Source: OMOG01 sp041485845 (GTDB lineage: Bacteria; Acidobacteriota; Terriglobia; Bryobacterales; Bryobacteraceae). Taken from it: 8,392 bases of DNA. Shown in pieces: positions 1 to 6,475 of this stretch. Each line of letters opens with the position of its first letter. The stretch's first letter is position 1. The stretch spans positions 1-8,392 of the forward strand of contig JBGPKH010000389.1 in assembly GCA_041485845.1 (NCBI GenBank). Direction: 5' to 3'. The translations under genes were made by a program, and so were the position numbers. The notes below the pieces were generated by a model. It was given only the letters and a program-made list of their open reading frames with translations, was not told the origin of the DNA and searched no databases.

Positions 1-1385
1 AGCGGCACCGGGATATTCAACCGCTCCCCGGCGGCCGGCCCCTCGGCGCCGATCTGGTTCACCGCCGTGAGGTCCTGGGGTCTGACCCGGTACCGCGCGG
101 CGATCTGCGCCACCGTCTCGCCCTCCCGGACCAGGTGACGCCGCCAGCTCGCCCGTCCCGCTTCGGGGACCTTGGTGATCCCTTCCTCGAACTGGGACCC
201 CGTCCCGCGCGGCAGCCGCAGCGTATAGGGACTGTCCGGGGTGGCCGTGCCGAGCAGCGCCGGATTCAGCTCCTTCAGCCGGGCCAGCGTCGAGCCGGTG
301 ACATCCGCGACCAGGTCCAGGTTGATGCGGGCATAGGTCGGAACCGAATCGTAGCGGATCGGCTGCTCGGGAACGATGTCGTCGAGGCCAAAGGTTTCGG
401 CGTTCTTCCCCAACAACGCCATCGCCAGGATCGCCGGAACGTAGTTCGACGTTTCCCGCGGCAGCGCCCCGCGCTTCACCAGCTCCCAGTAGTCCGCGTA
501 GCCGGTGCGCTCGACCGCTCTTTGCGCACATAGCGGTCCGCAGTTGTAGGCGGCCATCGCCAGGTACCAATCGCCCAGGCTGGCGTAGAGATCCGCCAAG
601 TGCCGCGCCGCCGCCCGGGTAGCCTTCTCCGGATCCAGCCGCTCGTCCACATGGCGCGTCTGATTGAGGCCGTATTGCTTGCCCCGGAAGGAAACGAACT
701 GCCACATCCCGGTAGCGGCCTTGGGAGAGCGGGCCTTGGCCCGGAATCCCGATTCCGCCTGCACCAGGTAGATCAGCTCCTGCGGGACCCCTTCCTCCGC
801 CAGGACGCGCGAGATCATGGGCTGATAGGCGCCGGCCCGCCGCAGGCTCTCTCGCAGCGTGCGCTGCCCGCGCCCCAGGAAGTAGTTCACGTACCGCAGC
901 ACCTGCTCATTGAGCATCAACGGCAGGTCGGATTCGGTCATCAGCAGGACCTTAAAGAGTTCCCGCGGGATCGCCGAACCTTCCGGAATCGTGAGTTGCA
1001 GCACTTCCTCGAGCATCAGCTCCTCGGTCTGCTGCGGGGCGGAAGCGAGCGTCTGCTTCCAGGAATCCCACTCTTGCGCCTGGAACTCTGCCATCAAGCG
1101 GGCGGGGTTCTGGCGGCCTAGCCGGCGGAGCGTGTTCGACTCCCGCGCGAGCGGCGTCGGATACACCAGCGCCAGCGCCGGGTCGAGCACCGGCAAGTGG
1201 TTGGCGGCCAGCAGGGGAGGGGTGTCGAGCAACAGCCGGGGCGGCTCGGGAGGGGGCGCCGGCGGAGCGAACTGCCGGATCGCCGTGTGCGTCTGGCTGG
1301 TCGTCGTCGCGCACGAGGCTAGTAGCAGCACCCCTGCCACCGCCAAACCGATGATAAGGACTTGGTTGCTCTTGCTCGATTTCAT
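1..1385 (-). CDS. mltD: Membrane-bound lytic murein transglycosylase D (MltD-like) lipoprotein with LysM, 3' end outside window
   Basis: Cleaves the MurNAc-GlcNAc bond of peptidoglycan, forming 1,6-anhydro ends, in the periplasm at the outer membrane. My reading of the minus strand from ATG at 1385 gives 461 residues before the window edge. Residues 1-25 are a lipoprotein signal peptide with lipobox LASC (Cys25); Ala at +2 fits outer-membrane sorting. A proline-rich linker follows. The SLT domain spans about 195-320: the catalytic Glu is E211 in AESGF, followed by GMWQF (226-230) and AYNCG (279-283), all hallmarks of the MltD family. A LysM peptidoglycan-binding domain begins near residue 417 (HLVREGETVAQIAARY) and is nearly complete at the edge; more LysM repeats may follow outside. 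The start is chosen because it leads straight into the signal peptide; no strong Shine-Dalgarno is seen. The gene is divergent from the plus-strand genes. The family call is firm; the total length is unknown. Confidence 0.93.
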   Translation of the reverse strand, partial: MKSSKSNQVLIIGLAVAGVLLLASCATTTSQTHTAIRQFAPPAPPPEPPRLLLDTPPLLAANHLPVLDPALALVYPTPLARESNTLRRLGRQNPARLMAEFQAQEWDSWKQTLASAPQQTEELMLEEVLQLTIPEGSAIPRELFKVLLMTESDLPLMLNEQVLRYVNYFLGRGQRTLRESLRRAGAYQPMISRVLAEEGVPQELIYLVQAESGFRAKARSPKAATGMWQFVSFRGKQYGLNQTRHVDERLDPEKATRAAARHLADLYASLGDWYLAMAAYNCGPLCAQRAVERTGYADYWELVKRGALPRETSNYVPAILAMALLGKNAETFGLDDIVPEQPIRYDSVPTYARINLDLVADVTGSTLARLKELNPALLGTATPDSPYTLRLPRGTGSQFEEGITKVPEAGRASWRRHLVREGETVAQIAARYRVRPQDLTAVNQIGAEGPAAGERLNIPVP

Positions 1386-1547
1386 CCGCAAGATCAAAAC
1401 GGTCAATAAGATCCGGCCAAAGACGAAAGGGGAATACTACCAGAGTCCTTCCGATGTGTCCAGCACAAAAATCCAGCAAAAAATCCCCTGGACGGGGTGG
1501 CATCCGGCTCGGTCTGCGCTAAACTGCTACCAAATCAGTGCTTAGCT

Positions 1548-1552
1548 GGAGG
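1548..1552 (+). promoter_or_regulatory. Strong Shine-Dalgarno GGAGG before the Tat-leader ORF
   Basis: GGAGG lies 9 bases before the ATG at 1562. It is the best ribosome-binding site in the 1386-1644 region and argues that the short ORF starting at 1562 is, or once was, translated. The rest of the divergent intergenic region (1386-1547) shows no convincing -35/-10 pair; TAAACT at 1520-1525 is a weak -10 candidate. Confidence 0.5.
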
Positions 1553-1561
1553 CAGCAAAAC

Positions 1562-1681
1562 ATGGTGAACCGCCGCGCTTTCCTCGGTTTCCTGGCTGGA
1601 ACGGCCCTGGCTGTCCCCCATGGTGCCCGAAGGCCCCCCCCACAATGTTCTCGAAGCCACTGGCTGGGGATTCCGGATTGA
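1562..1681 (+). pseudogene. 39-residue ORF encoding a Tat-type signal peptide; likely gene remnant or leader
   Basis: The ORF begins MVNRRAFLGFLAGTALAV, a textbook twin-arginine signal start (Arg4-Arg5, then F-L and a hydrophobic stretch). It then runs into low-complexity RRPPPQ and stops after residue 39 with no mature domain. It has a good ribosome-binding site (GGAGG, 1548-1552). Its TGA (1679-1681) overlaps a TTG at 1678-1680 that is in frame with the downstream cytochrome-methyltransferase gene, as in translationally coupled pairs. A C8 tract at 1634-1641 lies inside it; one extra C would join it in frame to that gene. Three readings are possible: a decayed Tat-exported protein that lost its body, a coupling leader, or the 5' end of one gene split by a frameshift. 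I favour a remnant and cannot exclude the others. Confidence 0.4.
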
Positions 1682-2451
1682 CTAACTCACCCTGGGCGCG
1701 CCCGAGCCTCCTCTGGGCGCTGGGTCTCTGCCTGGCGTGGGCGGCCCATGCGGAGGTCGAGCTGCCGCTGGGCACGGGCAAAGAGGCCGTGGAGCAGGCC
1801 TGTCAGGATTGCCATGCCCTTGAGGTCGCGACGCGCTTCCGCCTCACCAAAGAGCGGTGGGGTTTCGTCGTCGCGGACATGGTATTTCGGGGTGCTTCCG
1901 TGGCCGCCGAGGATATCGACCCGGTCATCGAGTATCTGGCTAAGAACTTCGGCCGTCCCTCGCCCCCACCCTCCGCGAGTGCCCCGGCTGAGCCGGATTT
2001 CTTCTTCGCGAACCTCCTCGAAGAACGCCGCCCCGGCCCGGCTCTCGATATCGGCATGGGGCAGGGTAGGGAGGCCCTCTTCCTCGCTCGCCAGGGGTGG
2101 ACCGTCACCGGCCTCGATTCCTATGCTCCCGCCGTCGTCCAAGTCCGCGCGATAGCCAAAAACCAGGGCCTGTCTCTCCAGGCGGTCGTCAGCCGCTTCG
2201 AAAAATTCGACGCTGGAGTCGAAGCCTGGGACCTGATCGTCATGACCGACCTGCCCCACCCGGACCCGGCCGGCGCGGCGCGCCTGCTGCGCGGCCTCAA
2301 GCCCGCCGGCCTGTTCGTCTACGAAAACCACTACATCTCCGCCTCGCCCGCGGATCTCCTTCCCGCCTTCCCCGGAGCCAAAGTCATCCATTCCCAGGCC
2401 GATCCCCAGGCCCACCTCGAGCGCCTGGTCCTCGAAAAGCCTGTCGAGTAA
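1645..2451 (+). CDS. Signal peptide, haem c (CxxCH) domain and class I SAM-dependent methyltransferase fusion
   Basis: Function unknown; the domains are clear. With ATG 1645 the protein has 268 residues. A hydrophobic stretch at about 21-34 ending AAHA (33-36) looks like a Sec signal peptide. Residues 45-103 form a small cytochrome-c-like domain: haem motif CQDCH (Cys53, Cys56, His57), then a W-x(6)-M-x-x-RG segment with Met79 as possible sixth iron ligand, and a helix IEYLAKNFG. A Pro/Ala/Ser linker (104-117) leads to a Rossmann methyltransferase domain: motif I LDIGMGQGRE (134-143), acidic GLD after strand 2 (156-158), and WDLIVMTD (195-202). The substrate cannot be told. A periplasmic haem domain fused to an enzyme needing cytoplasmic SAM is puzzling. 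The start is uncertain: TTG 1678 (257 residues) has a nearby GGGGA, overlaps the upstream stop and keeps the signal peptide. No codon interruption is seen between the domains. The final residues LERLVLEKPVE look like a normal end of this family. Confidence 0.8.
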   Translation: MFSKPLAGDSGLTNSPWARPSLLWALGLCLAWAAHAEVELPLGTGKEAVEQACQDCHALEVATRFRLTKERWGFVVADMVFRGASVAAEDIDPVIEYLAKNFGRPSPPPSASAPAEPDFFFANLLEERRPGPALDIGMGQGREALFLARQGWTVTGLDSYAPAVVQVRAIAKNQGLSLQAVVSRFEKFDAGVEAWDLIVMTDLPHPDPAGAARLLRGLKPAGLFVYENHYISASPADLLPAFPGAKVIHSQADPQAHLERLVLEKPVE

Positions 2452-2453
2452 AA

Positions 2454-2482
2454 GGGCTCACTGCCCGGCGACCCGGCAGCCC
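2454..2482 (+). terminator. GC-rich hairpin after the methyltransferase gene
   Basis: GGGCT (2454-2458) pairs with AGCCC (2478-2482). An inner stem GCC/GGC (2463-2465 with 2475-2477) continues after a one-sided bulge. The hairpin starts two bases after the TAA at 2449-2451 and is followed by AGGTTGAAG rather than a U-run. It could be an imperfect intrinsic terminator or simply a structured spacer insulating hsdR. Confidence 0.35.
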
Positions 2483-2485
2483 AGG

Positions 2486-2515
2486 TTGAAGTACTCGTCG
2501 GTAGCGCGTGATAAC
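2486..2515 (+). promoter_or_regulatory. Candidate sigma70-like promoter for the hsdRMS operon
   Basis: TTGAAG (2486-2491) matches the -35 consensus at 4 of 6 positions. GATAAC (2510-2515) matches the -10 consensus at 4 of 6 positions, with an 18-base spacer. Transcription would start near 2522, giving a short leader before the ATG at 2537. The TTG at 2486 is in frame with hsdR and could be mistaken for its start codon; this promoter reading explains it better. Prediction by eye only. Confidence 0.4.
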
Positions 2516-2536
2516 ATCCCTAAGTCGCACTCGCCA

Positions 2537-4897
2537 ATGCCTGCTCTCACCGAAGCTGATACTTGTCGGACCTACGTCCTCCCCAAGCTCTATGCGGCAG
2601 GCTGGACGGACGACCAGATCAGCGAACAGAAAACTTTCACCGATGGCCGGATCATCGTCGCGGGCGCAAAACCTCGCCGCCGGCCGCAGAAGCGTGCGGA
2701 TTATCTGCTTCGCTACCGCCGCGATTTTTCCATTGCCGTCGTGGAGGCCAAGTCCGTCTACAACAACGCAGGCGATGGCTTGCAGCAGGCCAAAGACTAC
2801 GCCCAAATCCTCGGCCTCAAGTTCGCGTACGCCACCAATGGCCATAGCATCGTCGAGCACGACTTCCTGACGGGCAAGGACAGCGACCTCGACGTATTCC
2901 CATCGGCCAACGGACTCTGGGACCGCCTCCGAGCGGCGGAGAGAATCTCCGACCAGATCGCCGAGCGAGTACTTGCGCCCTACTACCCCCTACCCAAGAA
3001 GCATCCTCGTTATTACCAGGAAATCTCGATCAACCGTGCCGTGCAGGCGATCCTGCAAGGCAAGCGGCGCGTTCTCCTCACCCTTGCGACCGGAACCGGC
3101 AAGACCCTCGTCGCGTTTCAGGTCTGCTGGAAGCTCTGGAACTCCGCCTGGAACCGCACGGGGGAACATCGTCGGCCCCGGATTCTGTTCCTGGCCGACC
3201 GCAACGTCCTGGTGGACGAGCCGATGGCCAAGACCTTCGCCCCCTTCGGCGACGCCCGGCACAAGATCGAGGGCGAGGCGGTCAAAAGCCGCCAGATGTA
3301 TTTCTCCACCTATCAGGCTATCGCCAAAGACGAACGGCGCCCCGGCCTTTACCGGGAGTACTCCCGCGACTTCTTTGATCTCGTAGTCATTGACGAATGC
3401 CACCGGGGCAGCGCGCGCGATGAGTCGAACTGGCGGGACATCCTCGATTATTTCGAGCCAGCTTATCAGCTCGGCATGACGGCCACGCCGCTGCGCGAAG
3501 ACAACCGCGACACGTACAAGTACTTCGGTAACCCACTCTACACCTATAGCCTGCGCCAAGGGATTGAAGACGGGTTCCTCGCGCCCTATCGCGTGCATCG
3601 CATCGTCTCCACTGTGGATGCGGCCGGTTGGCGGCCCAGCAAAGGGGAACTCGACCGCTACGGCCGCGAGATTCCCGACGATGTGTACGGCACCAAAGAC
3701 TTTGAACGCGTGGTTGCCCTGAAGGCCCGCACCGAAGCGATCGCGCGCCATCTCTCCGAGTTCCTAAAGAAAACTGACCGGTACGCAAAGACTATTGTCT
3801 TCTGCGTCGACCAGGAGCACGCGGAAGAGATGCGCAAAGCCCTCAACAACTGCAATGCCGATCTTGCCAAAGAGCACCCCGACTACGTTGCCCGGGTCGT
3901 CTCCGACGAGGGCAAGATCGGCCGCGGGCACCTCGACCGGTTCATGGAGCTTGAGACACTCGTTCCCACCATCGTGACAACCTCCCAAATGCTCACCACC
4001 GGCGTGGACGTGCAAACCTGCAAGAACATCGTCATCGCCCGGGTGATCAACTCCATGACGGAATTCAAGCAGATCATCGGTCGGGGCACGCGCGTCCGCG
4101 ACGATTACGGGAAGCTGTACTTCAACATTCTCGACTACACCGGGAGCGCCACGCGGCTCTTCGCCGACCCGGATTTCGACGGCGACCCGGTGCTCATCAC
4201 CGAGGAGGAGATGGACGAGGAAGGGGCCACGACCAGCACCGAGATCATCGAAGAAGAGCCGCCGCTTGTCGATCCCGGACCGCTCGAGGAGCCGCCCATC
4301 GTTGACCCAGGCCCGGACGAGCCCCGGCGCAAATTCTACGCGGATAACGGCTCGGTCGAAATCGTGGCACACCTCGTCTACGAGCTCGACCCGGACGGCA
4401 AGCAACTGCGGGTCGTCAAGTTCACCGATTACACGGCAGACAAGGTACGCAGCATGTACCCGTCCGCTGCCGCTCTTCGATCCATGTGGAGCGACGCTCA
4501 AGAGCGCGCCCACATCATCACCGCCTTGGAGGAGCGAGGCATCTCCTTTGACGACCTGGCCAGCGCCACCAAGCAACCCGACGCGGATCCGTTCGACCTC
4601 CTTTGCCACGTTGCCTTCAACGCGCCGCTCCGCACCCGCCGCGAACGGGCCGAGATGCTGCGCAAAGAGAAGCAGGATTTCTTCGATGGCTACTCACCCG
4701 AAGCCCGCGCGGTGCTCGGTGAGATGCTCGACAAGTACATCGAGTACGGGACCGCTCAGTTCCAGATCCCGGAGATCCTCAAAGTACCTCCGATCTCTCA
4801 CCGCGGCACGGTAGCCGACATCGCGGGGTTTTTCGGCAGTGCTACAACGCTCCGCGCCGCGGTCGCTGAGATGCAAGCGCTCCTATACGCCTCATAA
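2537..4897 (+). CDS. hsdR: Type I restriction endonuclease subunit R (EcoEI-like HsdR)
   Basis: Motor and nuclease subunit of the R-M complex; it translocates DNA with ATP and cuts unmodified DNA away from the recognition site. From ATG 2537 it has 786 residues, usual for the EcoEI/type IB branch. The N-terminal PD-(D/E)xK nuclease has Asp55 (ADYLL), E70-A-K72 and Q84-x3-Y88. The SF2 helicase core has Walker A ATGTGKT (184-190, Lys189), DECH (286-289), TATP (315-318), MLTTGVDV (485-492) and QIIGRGTR (512-519). An acidic, proline-rich linker (about 560-597) contains a duplicated 11-residue unit. The C-terminal EcoEI-R-like region (about 610-786) probably contacts the methylase core. ATG 2537 is preferred over an in-frame TTG at 2486, because residues from MPALTEADT onward look like the family start and the TTG falls in a promoter-like element. 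Weak Shine-Dalgarno. hsdM follows 12 bases after the stop. All nuclease and motor residues are present, so it should be active. Confidence 0.95.
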   Translation: MPALTEADTCRTYVLPKLYAAGWTDDQISEQKTFTDGRIIVAGAKPRRRPQKRADYLLRYRRDFSIAVVEAKSVYNNAGDGLQQAKDYAQILGLKFAYATNGHSIVEHDFLTGKDSDLDVFPSANGLWDRLRAAERISDQIAERVLAPYYPLPKKHPRYYQEISINRAVQAILQGKRRVLLTLATGTGKTLVAFQVCWKLWNSAWNRTGEHRRPRILFLADRNVLVDEPMAKTFAPFGDARHKIEGEAVKSRQMYFSTYQAIAKDERRPGLYREYSRDFFDLVVIDECHRGSARDESNWRDILDYFEPAYQLGMTATPLREDNRDTYKYFGNPLYTYSLRQGIEDGFLAPYRVHRIVSTVDAAGWRPSKGELDRYGREIPDDVYGTKDFERVVALKARTEAIARHLSEFLKKTDRYAKTIVFCVDQEHAEEMRKALNNCNADLAKEHPDYVARVVSDEGKIGRGHLDRFMELETLVPTIVTTSQMLTTGVDVQTCKNIVIARVINSMTEFKQIIGRGTRVRDDYGKLYFNILDYTGSATRLFADPDFDGDPVLITEEEMDEEGATTSTEIIEEEPPLVDPGPLEEPPIVDPGPDEPRRKFYADNGSVEIVAHLVYELDPDGKQLRVVKFTDYTADKVRSMYPSAAALRSMWSDAQERAHIITALEERGISFDDLASATKQPDADPFDLLCHVAFNAPLRTRRERAEMLRKEKQDFFDGYSPEARAVLGEMLDKYIEYGTAQFQIPEILKVPPISHRGTVADIAGFFGSATTLRAAVAEMQALLYAS
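4253..4318 (+). repeat. Two tandem 33-base units in hsdR encoding EEPPxVDPGPx
   Basis: Bases 4253-4285 encode EEPPLVDPGPL and 4286-4318 encode EEPPIVDPGPD. Nine of eleven residues are identical, while the DNA copies differ mostly at third positions. This points to an old duplication kept by selection or drift, not recent slippage. It sits in the linker between the helicase core and the C-terminal domain of HsdR. Confidence 0.8.
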
Positions 4898-4909
4898 TCG
4901 TATTCACCT

Positions 4910-6475
4910 ATGGCCCGCACCAAGACCGAGACCGCAACACCCCAATCGACCGCCCAGCAGTTGGGATCACTCATCAAGTCCTGCCGCGACATCATGCGCA
5001 AGGACAAAGGGCTCAGCGGCGACCTCGACCGGCTGCCGATGCTCACTTGGGTTATGTTCTTAAAGTTCCTCGATGACCTAGAGGACATCCGGGCGCAAGA
5101 GGCCGAGCTCGCCGGGAAGCGTTTCCGGCCCGCGATAGAACCGCCCTATCGCTGGCGCGACTGGGCAGCCAAACCTGACGGCATCACGGGGCCCGAGCTC
5201 ATCGCCTTTATTAACCAGGACGAGGCCGTGCGACCCGACGGCAAGCGCGGAACCGGGCTCTTTGCGTACCTCAAGTCTCTCGAGAGCGCAAACGGCGATC
5301 GGCGCGACGTAATCGCCCGCGTGTTCCAGGGCACCGTGAACCGCATGGTCAACGGCTACCTTCTGCGCGATGTCGTAAACAAAGTAAACGAAATCCACTT
5401 CACATCCAAAGACGAAATCCATACGCTGGGCCTGCTCTACGAGTCCATGCTCAAGGAGATGCGAGACACGGCAGGCGACTCCGGCGAGTTCTACACACCT
5501 CGCCCGGTCATCAAGTTCATCGTGACCGTGACCAACCCCCAGCTTGGCGAAAACGTCCTTGACCCGGCAGCCGGCACCGGGGGATTCCTGGTCGAGGCGT
5601 TCGAGCACTTGAAGAAGCAATGCAAGACCGCGGGCGATTTCAAGCGCCTCCAGCGCGGTACGCTCGACGGGATCGAAGCTAAGCCCTTGCCGTACCTCCT
5701 CTGCCAGATGAACCTGCTCCTGCACGGGCTTGAATATCCCGAAATTGATCCAGGCAATGCTCTGCGCTTCGCGCTGCGGGAGATCGGCGACAAGGACCGC
5801 GTGGATGTGATCATGACGAATCCGCCGTTCGGTGGTGAGGAAGAGCGTGGCATTTTGACGAACTTCCCCGAAGACAAGCAGACCGCCGAGACCGCACTCC
5901 TTTTCATCCAACTCATTATGCGCAAGCTCCGTCGGCTCGTCGGCGGCTCCGAAGGCGGCCGGTGCGGCATGGTCGTGCCGAACGGTGTCCTCTTCGGCGA
6001 TGGCGTCTGCGCGCGGGTCAAGGAGGAGCTACTCAAGGAATTCAACCTTCACACCATCGTGCGGCTCCCCAACGGTGTTTTCGCGCCCTACACCAGCATC
6101 CCTACCAACTTGCTCTTTTTTGATCGCTCCGGCTCGACAAAAGAAATCTGGTACTACGAGCAGCCGCTCCCCGAAGGGCGCAAGAACTACACAAAAACCC
6201 AGCCCCTGCAATTCGAGGAATTCAAGCCCTGTCTCGACTGGTGGAAGAAACGCGCAGAGAACGAACGCGCCTGGAAGGTGCAGGCCAAGGACGTGCTCAA
6301 GTACGACGAGAAGGGCGCTCTTATTTCTGTCAATCTTGACCTCAAGAACCCCAGCGCCAAAGAAGACATCGCGCATCTTCCGCCTGAACAACTCGCCGAC
6401 GACGTCCTGAGGAAGGAGCACCGCATCGCAGAAATCATGACGCGAATCAAAACCGTGCTGGCGCAGAAACCATGA
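4910..6475 (+). CDS. hsdM: Type I restriction-modification DNA methyltransferase subunit M (N6-adenine)
   Basis: Transfers a methyl group from SAM to adenine N6 within the site chosen by HsdS; M2S is the modification enzyme and M2SR2 the restriction complex. It has 521 residues, normal for the family. The N-terminal HsdM helical domain is about residues 12-155 (LPMLTWVMFLKFLDD at 42-56). The methyltransferase domain begins near 170 (HTLGLLYESML, then GEFYTPRPVIKF). SAM motif I is DPAAGTGGF (218-226), and catalytic motif IV is NPPF (304-307). The NPPF form marks gamma-class N6-adenine enzymes. The start ATG is 12 bases after the hsdR stop with no obvious Shine-Dalgarno, so coupling to hsdR translation is likely. 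The TGA stop overlaps the hsdS start as ATGA. No defects seen. Confidence 0.96.
   Translation: MARTKTETATPQSTAQQLGSLIKSCRDIMRKDKGLSGDLDRLPMLTWVMFLKFLDDLEDIRAQEAELAGKRFRPAIEPPYRWRDWAAKPDGITGPELIAFINQDEAVRPDGKRGTGLFAYLKSLESANGDRRDVIARVFQGTVNRMVNGYLLRDVVNKVNEIHFTSKDEIHTLGLLYESMLKEMRDTAGDSGEFYTPRPVIKFIVTVTNPQLGENVLDPAAGTGGFLVEAFEHLKKQCKTAGDFKRLQRGTLDGIEAKPLPYLLCQMNLLLHGLEYPEIDPGNALRFALREIGDKDRVDVIMTNPPFGGEEERGILTNFPEDKQTAETALLFIQLIMRKLRRLVGGSEGGRCGMVVPNGVLFGDGVCARVKEELLKEFNLHTIVRLPNGVFAPYTSIPTNLLFFDRSGSTKEIWYYEQPLPEGRKNYTKTQPLQFEEFKPCLDWWKKRAENERAWKVQAKDVLKYDEKGALISVNLDLKNPSAKEDIAHLPPEQLADDVLRKEHRIAEIMTRIKTVLAQKP

Noticed and set aside
952..1503. Long minus-strand open frame (183 codons) near the 5' end of the transglycosylase
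   Set aside because: It is a shifted frame over the transglycosylase gene; its translation is Arg/Ala/Gly/Pro-rich with no domain, whereas the other frame gives lipobox, SLT and LysM motifs.
135..1545. Plus-strand open frames at 135-533, 600-1121 and 910-1545
   Set aside because: They are antisense to the transglycosylase gene; long antisense frames are expected at this GC content and none shows a recognisable motif.
1620..1685. Third-frame reading MVPEGPPHNVLEATGWGFRID then stop
   Set aside because: It looks slightly like a protein C-terminus and could be part of the same gene remnant, but it is only 21 residues and unplaceable.
3764..4609. 281-codon minus-strand open frame inside hsdR
   Set aside because: It is antisense to conserved helicase motifs and has no family resemblance; a shadow of the high-GC codon pattern.
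5078..5911. 277-codon minus-strand open frame inside hsdM
   Set aside because: It is antisense to the SAM motif and NPPF region of hsdM; no domain seen.
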